Of a DNA stretch of 64,000 nucleotides, positions 48,410 through 59,110 are shown piece by piece. The stretch spans positions 1,522,405-1,586,404 of the forward strand of contig NW_019091390.1 of assembly GCF_001949145.1 (NCBI RefSeq). Direction: 5' to 3'. The position numbers and the translations under genes were made by a program. The first letter of the stretch is position 1. Every line of letters begins with the position of its first letter. A model generated the notes under the pieces. That model saw only the letters and a list, made by a program, of their open reading frames with translations. It had not been told where the DNA came from and ran no database searches. The stretch comes from Acanthaster planci (taxonomy: Eukaryota; Echinodermata; Asteroidea; Valvatida; Acanthasteridae).

Positions 48410-48631
48410 CATCCTGCCTATGTTTGATGAAAGATCGCTGGAGGTTAGTCTGGAACCCTGCCCCAGTCCCTGGCCATACATGTTCAATGACTTCACAGAG
48501 CGAGAGAGAGAGATCTCTTTCGGATTTCCGTCACATGGCACAAATCTTTACTCTTTCCTTAATCAGAACAAGAGGGAAATTCACATGCATCCGGATCTTC
48601 AACGCATGCACCCATCTTTTCTCTCTGGCAG
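48410..48631 (+). CDS. Candidate exon, unknown protein
   Basis: A frame open from about 48341 runs into a good donor, CTGGCAG|GTGACA. The peptide includes ILPMFDERSLEVSLEPCPSP, then WPYMFNDFTEREREISFGF and ends KREIHMHPDLQRMHPSFLSG. The acceptor is only moderate (ACTGTTTTGCCTGAAAG); another is possible after CCAG at 48356. With the acceptor used here the entry phase matches the exon ending at 36038 and the exit phase is again two bases. Another plus-strand frame and part of the minus strand are also open, which weakens the case. A GAGAGAGAGA microsatellite explains part of the charged segment. Confidence 0.28.
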
Positions 48632-51600
48632 GTGACAATTGAAAATGCATTAAAAAGTCAGCAGCAATACGACTGTGTGACTGGAATGAAGCTCAGTAGA
48701 AATGTGCGACCTTGTTTTGGCCGACTTAAATATGGCATTTTACAAACTGCCTTAATGAATTGTAAGAAATGGAATATTAAGTGAATTGACTTGTAGGTGC
48801 ATCAAGCATGTTTTTTTCTGTAGGTATTTCTGATCATGTTCATACATGTATAAAAGAATTTTCTCATTAAAATTCTGTAAAAAGCTGCTGCCAACTGTGA
48901 AAAGTCTTTCAGAAAGGCCCTCTGAATTTAATGTTTGAGGAAAGAATTGAAAGAATTGGACTTCTCTCAAGTGAGTGCTTCTCTTCTACAGTGTAGATGC
49001 TTTGGAACAATAAATCCACTTGCAAAACTGTCATAATTTTTCCACCATGTTTTATTGAAGAATACATTTTGCGTTCCAAGTACTAACGGCTTTAAAATAT
49101 TTTGTAATTGTGAATTGTTGCCTAATTACCATTTGTGTTCATAGATTGCAGTGCTGCACCTGGTGGCTAGGAAGCAGTGTGGAATTTAAAAAGTAGATAC
49201 CACTTCAGAAATATTCATCATCACTCCTTCAGGCAACATTACAACAAAAACCGTCCTTAAGACAGGAAGAAAAAATGGATTCTACAGAACAGTCCCATTG
49301 AGATTATTTGCTCGAAGCTAATTTCAGGTTTCTTTCTAGATCCTGTTATACAATAGCATGAGGTATGATGTAAGGTGATCATGTCTTACTGTACCAATGT
49401 GTATTTGTGTTGAAGAATTATAAGCTTTCATTACACGGTTAAATTGCTTGGAGCTTCTGAAGTCCAGTAATCACAAATATTTATTATTCTCTATACTTAA
49501 CACTTACATGTAGAAAATGTCTTTTAACTATTTCAATTCTCACCTGAATTGCTTAAACTTAAGTTAAAATGAGACAATTTGAAAGTTGCCAAATCTTTTT
49601 CATTTGTATTTTTTCTTTTTATCTTTATGTGGGGATGGGTGGGTGGGAAAAGGTACAGTTATGCGTATGTTTTGTAACAAGCTGGCCTGCTGCTTTTACC
49701 GTGCTTGTCTTGAGCGAAGAGCCCTTGTGTTTGCTTCCGTTTGGCCAGACAATTTAGTTATCCTGTAACGAATATGGCAAATAAATTACACTTGAAGTGG
49801 CTGTCTCTGTTACCATGTTCTGGCATCCTGGATCGAAGGGCCAATTCAGGGGAGATTTTGGGCTATGTGCCGAGTCTGTTGTTGGACATTTTGTCGTCTA
49901 GTTTTATATCCTGCGGCCCTCTTGGATGGAAGGGATATTGTTACATTTTTCTGTAACATGATCGTTGAAGAAAAGCTGTAACCAGTAAAGTCCTCTGTGA
50001 ATAACTGTCTTTATTGTGTAAATGCCACGTACAGTTCATAAATTATTTGTGTCCATTTCCCCTTTCTCCCAATTACTGCACCTGTAGCTAGTTTATCTTC
50101 AGATACACAGTGTGTTCAGCACCATTCTCCCCTTGCTTTGAGTAATTCCGTCACTCTACACAAACCTCTCATATCCCCTCACAAACAGGTTTTGTCGTTT
50201 ACAAATTGATGTGGTCGTGTGGTTACAGTGTTTGTTATGGGGAAGGCAGACATGTGTTGAACTTCGACACTTCCCTGTCCTGACTCCAGCACAAAACAAC
50301 AACAAAAAACCACCAGGATCAGGTTTTCCTGCCCAGTGCATTTGATTGGGTAACTCACTTCCTCTAACGAGGCATGAGGTGGTGGTTTGGTTTCAACATT
50401 TTTAAGTTGTATGTGCATGGTTGCATGCATGGACGTGATTAGACTTCCGTGGATATGTAAGCTCTTGCAAATCTTCCATCCAGTCTGCTGTGCACCTTTT
50501 TGTTTGTGAGCAGAGGTAGAAGTATAGGTATGTATCTTTAACAATTTAACTTTATATTCGTGTAAGTGAAATTTAAAATTAAAGTTTGAACAGTTCAAAG
50601 AGTTGGTCATGAGGTGTCTACAAACATTAGATTACATGTATCTCATGCATTTTGAGGGAAAATGTTGTTTTTATTTTCTCTTTAATGGATTTTCCAAAGG
50701 TGAACAAAAAAACCACCATCTTAGAGTAAACATTCTCTCCGACATGAAAGCCCATATGTTCGGTATAAAGTACCAAAGTGTGACGTCACTGTGAACCAGA
50801 AAGTGCAATGCAAACGATTGGACTATGCAAGCGCGTTGGTTCACGCACTGGTTCTTGCGCTAAAGCCTTTCCCACACAAAATTGTGCCTTTGACATGTTC
50901 AATTTGGTACTCTAGGATTCTGTGTAGGCATACATGTACACGGTAGTGTAATGCGACCCTATACATTCTACACGTACATACTGAAAGTACTCTGAGTACG
51001 CACCTGTTCACATAGGTTCACCAAAAAAGTCTAAGGTTGCACTCTGATACAGTCGTACCTTGTGCAATGCACTGTGGAGAGGCTAGGTGATAGTCCGGAG
51101 ATGTAGACTTGTGAACAAGTTGTTAAATGTCGTTGTATTTTGTCCATGAACTTCAGTCAAAATCCATCGTTGCAGCTGTGCTTACGTATGTAACATAAAT
51201 TACATAATTGAATGGGTTTGGATTGATTGGATTGTCAGTTATCTGTAAGTTGGGGATGAGGGTACCAGTGTCCCTGTACAAAGGGAGAAATTTGTATTGA
51301 CCATGTAGATCATGGCATGATCGTTGCATGCGTGCATGGAAAACAAAACCAAACCAATTACCAACTTGGCACCAAGTCTAGGGGACGTATGAACTGCCGT
51401 TATAGTTGACAAAGAGATGACAAATTTGTCTTCTCTCTACCAGGAAGTTGAATCCAGATCTAAAATTACAGGGTTTATCTTATGCTGTCATATTTGTTTA
51501 AAAGCAGACTTTGAACCATGCCCTTTCAAAATTGAAATTAATTGTATGTAAGACATTTTGAAAGTTCAGAAAATTTATTATTCCTGTCAAATTGTGAATT

Positions 51601-53584
51601 GAATTACAAGTCGCAATCTTTTTAAAAATTATTATTGTTTATTTCTGACAATGTCAAGGGTTGTGGGAGAGATCGACAGTCCATTTAAAACCACCTCCCG
51701 GATAAAATCAACCGAATGAGTAGATGTTGAAAAATATATAAAAATATATACAAAAAAGATTACTAACTAAGAGAACAAATAAAAAAAATTAACAGTGGAA
51801 AGAAATGAAACAAAAGTTATGATAAAACTGTGTTAAATTCAAAAGTTAAAAAGAAAAACAAATACAGAAAATCAGTAGTTTGTAACAACAAGGAAAAGTG
51901 TTTCAGATGTGCCACACTCAAGAATAAACTGTAAAAATATGAGGAGTCTGTATTAGAAAAAGGAAAAATATCAAACAACGATAAGACTTTAATAGAACGC
52001 AAGATAAAAACAATAAAAAAAATCAGTTAATGAGTCAAAAATTCAAGGAGAGAGCTTTTTAACACATTTGAAGATGTAGACTGGATCACATGTTTGGTAA
52101 ACTATTCCACTCACTGTACGGACAAAAAGGAATATTAACAGTCAGTAAGGGGTGTAATATCATTTCGTCCCATTCTCAATCTTCATTGCAACCTTGCAAA
52201 GAAAACAAAATTTCAAAGTGCTAACTTGGGCTTAACATGTTCAACATTATTTCAGCTTACAGTATCCTTGAATCGTTTATTGCAGTTTTATAGCTTCTCC
52301 CCTTAAACTGTTATTCCAACATTTCAGGCTCAGCAATTAAAAAGTGTTTGAATACCATAGTTCACAATTATTTATCAGAAAGGTATAAGAAAAAGAAATC
52401 CTTAAGACAAGTACGAATACTCTGAAAATGGTACACGAGTAGTACTCGAGTACGAGTGCCAAGTATGAGTACTGCAACACTGAAGACTAAAGTACTTGCG
52501 ATATAGCATTTTCAAGTTTGGCCTTCCTCACCAAAGTGGGACCCATAAAATATACTAAAAACGGAAAAGAATATGTCTTTGTTTGATGCTGATTGATGAA
52601 TTTCAGGTAAGGGGGAGGCATTTTTTACATTTTAATCAAATACTCGGTATGCGACCATATGTTGTTGTTTTTCAGTACAAATGAGGCAAAGAAATAAAAC
52701 CGGTTGTATTTTAATTGCCTGATGAATTCACCATGAAAACATTCTTAGCAAAGGAGATTCATTGTCTGATATTTTCAGAAATACAAAATGGCAGTCTTGG
52801 TGGTTGCTTCCGTACTTCTGTTTTACACACAAGCTAGTCCATGTGTGTACCACAAAATGCTCTAACACTAAAAACAGCGGAAAATTTGGCTGCATGCAAA
52901 GTGTAATTTTGGGTCTGCGTGTACTTACTTGCCTGCAACCTTAACTAAATTTTGGATCAGCATCCTTGAAACGATCCATATGTTTCAGCACGTGTTGGTA
53001 CATCCTCAGGCATTCCAAGCCCATCCCACTAATAATCAGCGCAAATCGATGCTTGCCAGTTTCAAGTACATGCACATGTGGTTTGATGAACCCAAAATTG
53101 CCCTGTCACAACCACTCTCATAGCAAGCGTTCAGGAGGTACCGGTCATTACTTTGCTGTGACAGTGAGTGAAAGCTGACCCTTGACTTTTAAAAAGTTGG
53201 ATGAAGAATGCGGAAGGAAGGGGGTCCTTGCAGTTTAATACCGCAATCCAAATACTCTGTTGCAGATGCTGTCATTAAGCCCACTCTATATTTGGAGGGA
53301 AACGAACCTCTTCTCAGGATTTTCATGTTGTTGATACTGCATGCTATGTCAACAAATAACCTGCCCTAAATCGAGCACAAATTCCATACCGCAATTACTA
53401 AAATCAGAGCCCAGACACTGAAGGCTATCAAGGCATTTTGTGTTTTGGTCTGCAAGAAAGGCCCTATTGCCAATGGCCCCTATTCAGAGGACTGAGCTAG
53501 GGCACATTTGCCCCAGTCTCAATGGGGCTATTTTTAGCTGGATTGTTACACAGGCCAGGTAATCTAAGTCTCTTCTATTCACAG

Positions 53585-53794
53585 ATGTTCAGCCAGTGGA
53601 TGAAAGTATCTTGCCTGGATCCTGTCATTGAAACTAACGCCTTACTGTCCACTACTTATTATTTTGGCCTGCTGGCTCATCAGGAAACATGTAGTTGTAA
53701 GCACTACCCTGCCTGCCTCACACCCACAGAGAGACACAACAGTGAACAGGCTACCTTGGTTCCCAAGGGCCCAGCAGTGTGTTGCTGTGTTTGA
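53585..53794 (+). CDS. Candidate exon, possibly terminal
   Basis: A good acceptor (TAAGTCTCTTCTATTCACAG) is followed by 69 codons and a TGA. The peptide starts MFSQWMKVSCLDPVIETNAL, continues STTYYFGLLAHQETCSCKHY and ends in VPKGPAVCCCV. It is rich in cysteine and has no recognised domain. The frame also extends upstream through the acceptor to 53522. It could be a last exon, an alternative start or a chance frame. Confidence 0.25.
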   Translation: MFSQWMKVSCLDPVIETNALLSTTYYFGLLAHQETCSCKHYPACLTPTERHNSEQATLVPKGPAVCCCV

Positions 53795-54309
53795 TCAGGA
53801 CTTTGATTATTGACAGAGTTGCTTGGATTTCTTTTGATAATGTTCCTTTTATGAGTGTCAAAGATTTGTTGTCACATACAGTGTATGTGTTGTGTTCAAG
53901 GTTGCCTGTTGTGAATGCTGTAATACGTCTCCGGGTTCTTTGACTGTTCCATTCAGAGTATTATCAGAGGTACCGTTTTTTGGTGAAGTTAACAGTTGGA
54001 CCGAGGAGTCTGTCATCTCATGGTACGAAACTGTCACCGTAGTTACTGTACAGTGGAAAATCTGTAGAGATACAGTGTATTGAAAAATCAATGCAAACAA
54101 CAAGCTCTACTCAAGTGTGCCAAACCTGTTCATACAGATGTAGAAAAAACTTTATTGCTGGGGCAGTAACCCGTACACTGTGCAACACTATCTGCAGTCA
54201 AAATCTCACAAATCTAATTCATGTCATGCCTATTACTTGAGAGACACAGATGTGTGCTGCTCAGTCTAACCCCAGGCCGCATGTCTGGCAGTGTTGAAGC
54301 ATTTCATCA

Positions 54310-54650
54310 AGCAATTAAGGCCGCGAGTACACAGTCGGTGGCAGTATTGTTGGAATGAACGGCAGCTGCGATTGACCAACAGCGTGCAGGGAGTTGGGAA
54401 GACAGTGACAGCCCGCTTGTTCTTGTGTGTGAATCATTTTTTTTCCCCTCATCATTGGGAATCATTGCAAGCCAGACAACTCGGCGGACAGGAGGCAAAT
54501 ACATGTGTGTGTCGTGGAGTCAGCCCCATCCGAGAGCCGAGGTGGGAAATCCTCCCTCCTCCTGGGACAGCGGTCACCGGGAATCGCCATTTCAGGGCCC
54601 CGCATAGGTGATGGTTACATTGGATGCAGCCATCGCATTAATAGAGAGCA
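54310..54650. promoter_or_regulatory. CpG peak inside the CpG-poor half
   Basis: About 16 CpG occur in 54301-54660, more than double the local level. The block includes GAATCATT repeats, CGCATTAATAG and a GC-rich core (54530-54610). It may be an unmethylated intronic enhancer or an internal promoter. A plus-strand frame of about 100 codons crosses it with no paired splice sites. Confidence 0.3.
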
Positions 54651-55874
54651 TTTAACTATCTTGTGGGTATCGGCAACTTGTAACTGTCACCGGCTACTGG
54701 TCTGACAACTCTCATTGGGTGTGCTCTTGGTGTGTTCATGTGTGCATTCATCGTGTGATCAACAGACTACATCAGGCATTATCCAGGATCCCTTGCATTT
54801 TGGCTTCAAGATGATTCCAGTTCGTAAACACCGTCCAACTCGTCCACGGAGGGTCACCCTTGCGAATGTGAACTTCCGGTAATGTTCTTTTTTTTTTCAT
54901 CCTAGGTTTATTTTGATATGACTGCGTAATTGTTTTACTTCTTTTGTTTTCCTGCATGTAATTCTATTCTATCAGTTTGAACTATCTTTCAGTAGGTTTG
55001 AGTTTTAATTAAAAATCACCTAGTTTTAGTTTTGTTATTACTAATATTTTACAACTTTCGTTTTCTGTATCATGCATTTTTACAAGGTACTGTGCAGTAT
55101 TTATGTGCGTACATTTTTGATCTCACTGTGCTTGTCTGGCTGCAGATATGAAGAGTGAAGCTCGGCCTATGATGTTAATTTCAGATGTTGACCTGTAATT
55201 AAGTGTGAATCTTGAAGTTTCCCGACCACAGAATTTATTGATGTGTTGTTGCCCAAACTGAAATGTTTTGTTGTAGTAAATACTGGGGTGATTCTTTTTT
55301 TATTGAAACTGATTTGCCAAATCTGTTCCCCCCCCAAAAAAAAAGTAGTGTGGCCTCCCATTCACATGTGTGCACATATGTATCCGGTGCCACTGTATAT
55401 AAAGCATTAGTTTGGCATTTTAACCGAAGTAAAATTTGCATCACCATGGCAACCATTATTTCTTTCTCTTGCCGACCAAGTCGGAAGTCAATGCGGGCAA
55501 AATTATCCCATTGGTACTGACATACGATAATCTAATCAGAAATCACCAACCCTGAAATTCACCTTGAGGAAAACATTAGCCGTAGAAATTGATGCATTCA
55601 GTGTCAACCGACAATACTGGGGAACAATGCCACGTACCATGCACTGATGCTTGATTTAGAATGATGTTCTGACGTCAAGAGCGTAAATTTACTATCGAAT
55701 TTGAGAGAGGCACTCCTTGACACTATTTAAAATGAGAGAACCTGGCTGCATCAAATTTTCTGTGCCAGCTGTAAAGTTATCCTGTCATGTGGCTGTTTTT
55801 TTCCCCCAAACCGAAGGATCTTTACTTCACAACAAGTCTATCCAAGCTGTATATCTTAGTGTGTGCCTGATAAT

Positions 55875-56098
55875 CTGGGGCCAATTTCATATTTACTTAA
55901 GCCAAAAAAACTTTGCTTAATAAACAAAGGTTACCTGCTCAAACTCTATCTGATTGTCATGCAAAACAAAAAACAGCTAAATACGATTCCAAAACAATAT
56001 ACATCACATGGAATTTTGCTGGTTACGTGATTTATCAAGTAAGGTTTTTCACGCTTAAGCAAATTGTGTGCTTAAGCAGCTCTATGAAATTGGCCCAG
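55875..56098. mobile_element. MITE with CCAATTTCAT termini, 224 bp
   Basis: It starts CTGGGGCCAATTTCAT and ends ATGAAATTGGCCCAG, with TTAAGC and GCTTAAGCA boxes next to both ends. I know this termini-plus-TTAAGC pattern as an abundant short repeat in invertebrate deuterostomes; that recollection could not be checked here. It is non-coding. Confidence 0.85.
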
Positions 56099-56326
56099 TC
56101 TGACCTTTAGATCTTTTGAGAGTAGCTGCGGCATTGTTTTCACAGCGTATTTTTCAAGGTGATTGAGTTTGTTCACTGTCTGTCCTTGGCCTTCTGTGTG
56201 TTATTGCAGCCAATTGTCTTAGCGACATTTGTACTGAAAACCTTTGCCTTTAGTTGTTGAAACCTTTCTACTGTTCTAGCCTCTAATGTCAGCAAAAGGC
56301 AGACTCAAAATCGCTCTTCTATGACA

Positions 56327-56689
56327 GGTTCCCACGGTCGGTTGAGGGAAATCCAGAAAAATCGTTGGGGGAAAAGTTGCCCTGGGAAGTCATGGAAAAG
56401 TCATGGAAATTTGGGGGGGGATAGAATCCTGTTGTCAGAGAGAAGTCATGCAAATCACGATCATGTAAGGCTTTTATGTTTTAATGGGCTGCTTTTGGTG
56501 TGATAATGGAGTAATGATAAATTTACAGGTTATAGCCTTATCAGCCTGGTTACTATTGCATTTTTCCATTTCATAATACCAAACAACCGTTCTCTGCAAA
56601 CTGGTGTTGTCATGGATATTGTCTATTTTAGTCCTGGAAAGTCATGAAAAAGTCATGAAATATTTTGTGTTTAATCTCACCGGGAACCC
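56327..56689. mobile_element. MITE with GGTTCCCAC termini, about 363 bp
   Basis: The left end GGTTCCCACGGTCGG is matched by the inverse of the right end TCTCACCGGGAACCCC. Both subterminal parts carry GGAAAGTCATG(G/A)AAAAGTCATG repeats (56380-56412 and 56637-56660). It is non-coding, and no target duplication was recognised. Confidence 0.7.
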
Positions 56690-58825
56690 CGAATAAGCAC
56701 AAAAAATACTAGCATAGGTTCCGGTCCTAAGTATCTATCGGTATATGTACATTTTACATTACTAGTACGTCTCCCAAAACCTGCACCACTAAGGCACCTC
56801 TCAGTGTGCACGTCTTTTGGCCTGTTCTATGTCCGCATCGTTTTACCAGGTTTTACTCACTGTATAGTTTCACAACTGAAACATACTGATAATACGCACC
56901 AAGAACAAAACAGGCCTTTGGAAAGGCATCCTTGTAGAGCACTGGATAAAATATGCTTTATTTGATGCCTTTACAGAGTATGTACATTGTGCTCGTGTAT
57001 GGATGACAAGTTCCTTATTGTTAGGGACAAATTGAGTGACTAGAATTAGAAGCCATCGAGTGCTCAAACTCAGTGTGCGAAAGACCTTTTGAGCTAGTAT
57101 GATGTGATTGCTGTTCAAAATACAAACCTGCCTGTAGTTAAAGAATATTGCGGCACAAATACTGTGCTTCCATGGATATATGTCTGTATGGAAGGTTCAC
57201 CTAGTAATTTCATTTTTAGACCAATAGCTATTCTAGACCAAAAATATCAAATGACCTGAAATATGACTTAGTGTTGTAAAAGTGCAGATGTTTTAAAAAA
57301 TTTGCACACGTCAATTTTTCATTAGGCTGTTGTAAAAGCTTAAATCTGAGGGCTTTTTTACAAATGCTAGTTCATGTCTTCATTCATTTGGTTAGCAAGT
57401 CACAGAGCAATTCCCCAAATGGTGTCTTCTGAAAGTGACCTGAGGTTTATTTTACATTCAAATGTGATATGATTACTGCAACATAAAAATGGACTGTTCC
57501 ACATGAGAGTGTAAATTTCATTTTCTCTAAATGTACAGTTTTACACATGCAGTGTAATTTCTCAGCTGCAGGTTGAAGACATTTACCAAGAAATAAGGCG
57601 TTTGGCATGTTTGCACCGAAAATGGGTCAGTTTTGCCCTGTAAGACCACTCTACCAGAAAAGAAAAAAAGAGCCTACATGTCAGCTAATTTGAGAAAAGG
57701 GAAACAGAGCTGTAGAGCTTTGATTAAATTTTGCAGTCACAGGGAGACTTGATGTTTAAACAGCTAGGAAAACAAAGTAGGTGGAATAAGGGACCAAGTG
57801 AACAAAAAGTTTCAAGTCAAACATTTTCCAGTTAAGTTTATGCTGCAGTGTTAATTTTGATACCAAATTTCACTCCGAGAAAATTTCTTAGTTTAGTGAA
57901 ATACAATTTCCATAACAGTCTTCCCAACCACTATTTTACCGATTCTCATTCTTGTTATTTCGTCACTGACTGTAATTCAGTTCTTGGTCGTTTCTCTCAT
58001 TCTGTTTAATCCTACAAAAGCACGAGCATGCACACATTGATGCCTTTGCTCACAGACAACTGTTTCCTTCCAAAATAGAAAAAAAAATGAACCACAGAGT
58101 TTTTTCCCCTGCATAGAAAGTTTCCAAAGTCCCTAGATTTCCACATCCATTTTCCTTTTAAAATGAACGGAGGGACAATTTGGGATTGACAATCCAAACA
58201 GAAATTGTTTTCTCTCATATCGTCATGGATGTGGGCAGTGCAGGGGGTCGACATGAGCGTGTAATTTAAACTGCCTCAGCGAATCACGGCATATTGTGAA
58301 CCAACCCGACAAGGAGAACCGATAGTGCTTAATGGCATATTGCCAGGTGCAGTTGTCTGTCATCTCTTTTTTTCTTTTCTCGCAGAATATCATAATTCAG
58401 GAGGGACAGAAAATTAATCCCTACTGGCCATAATTGACTAGTGATCCAGGCAGGCATTTATTGTGAGGTGGAATTTAATAAATGAAGAAATCCATTCCTC
58501 CTATAGATAATGTTCTAGACGACTGCTTTTATTGTCCGGCCTTTTGAAATTCCACTTCATCTCTTCAAAGAGAATTATAGATATACGTGTAAATTGAATT
58601 GAGTTTTTCAGTTTCATGTAACATGTACTAAGCTTTCACCAATCTACCTGTAACCTTGGCCGACATAAAAAGCTTGGAAATATGTTAGAAATCTTCCAAA
58701 TAGTTGACATGTGTTTCAATTCTTATACAGTCCATTTGATTTCAGCAGTAATATTTGATGTGGCTTTCATGACTTCAGGAATAGTGAAGATGCAATTCAA
58801 AATTTGTAATATTTGAAGACCTTTG
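56690..58825 (+). other. Intron-like stretch
   Basis: Low CpG and no supported exon. A possible regulatory block lies at 58200-58480. Confidence 0.4.
58200..58480. promoter_or_regulatory. Candidate intronic regulatory block
   Basis: CpG is higher than in the flanks (58200-58330). Several homeodomain-type cores are clustered, including AAAATTAATCCC (TAATCC, Otx-type), CCATAATTGAC and AATTTAATAAATG, with a GGAGGGACAG piece between them. Nothing shows coding. The call rests on motif density alone. Confidence 0.22.
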
Positions 58826-59110
58826 CTTCGGGCCAAGTGGTCAGAATTTATAACTCCCGATTGCAGGATCACAGGTTCGAATCCGGCACCTGGTTACATT
58901 TTGCGACCTTATAGCAAGTCACATTACCCCTTATTTCCCTCTCTTCAGCCAGGGGGTATAAATGGGTACCCATAGTCTTTTGATGGTCCATTGTTGAAAT
59001 TGGTCTTCTGGCATGAGGAATTGGGGTAATGATAACTGTTGTAGGGCTGTGAGCAGAGGTGACTGCTGGATGTGCACTCTAAGAGTTGTAAATACACTTT
59101 ATTATTATTG
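58826..59110 (+). mobile_element. tRNA-derived SINE, copy 2, near full length
   Basis: A box A-like GGCCAAGTGGTCAG and a perfect box B, GGTTCGAATCC, at 58874-58884 form a tRNA-like head. The body shares GCAAGTCAC, CCCTCTCTTCAGCCAGG and ATAAATGGGTACC with the copy at 24266. The 3' end is a short TTATTATTATT tail, the tail type of many tRNA SINEs. No clear target duplication was found. Confidence 0.88.

Larger units (their letters stand above)
45063..55874 (+). other. Intron-like stretch
   Basis: Low CpG, homopolymer runs, an AT-rich low-complexity part at 51720-52040 and small tandem duplications. Weak exon candidates at 45649, 48410 and 53585 and a CpG-rich block at 54310 are entered separately. 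Confidence 0.4.

Noticed and set aside
50179-50610. Open frame of 143 codons on the minus strand in the CpG-poor half
   Set aside because: Codon use is not biased, there is a polylysine-like run from low-complexity DNA on one side, and the inferred transcript runs the other way.
52929-53123. Protein-like 64-codon frame on the plus strand
   Set aside because: No clear acceptor or donor and no recognised family; probably chance or an old transposon remnant.
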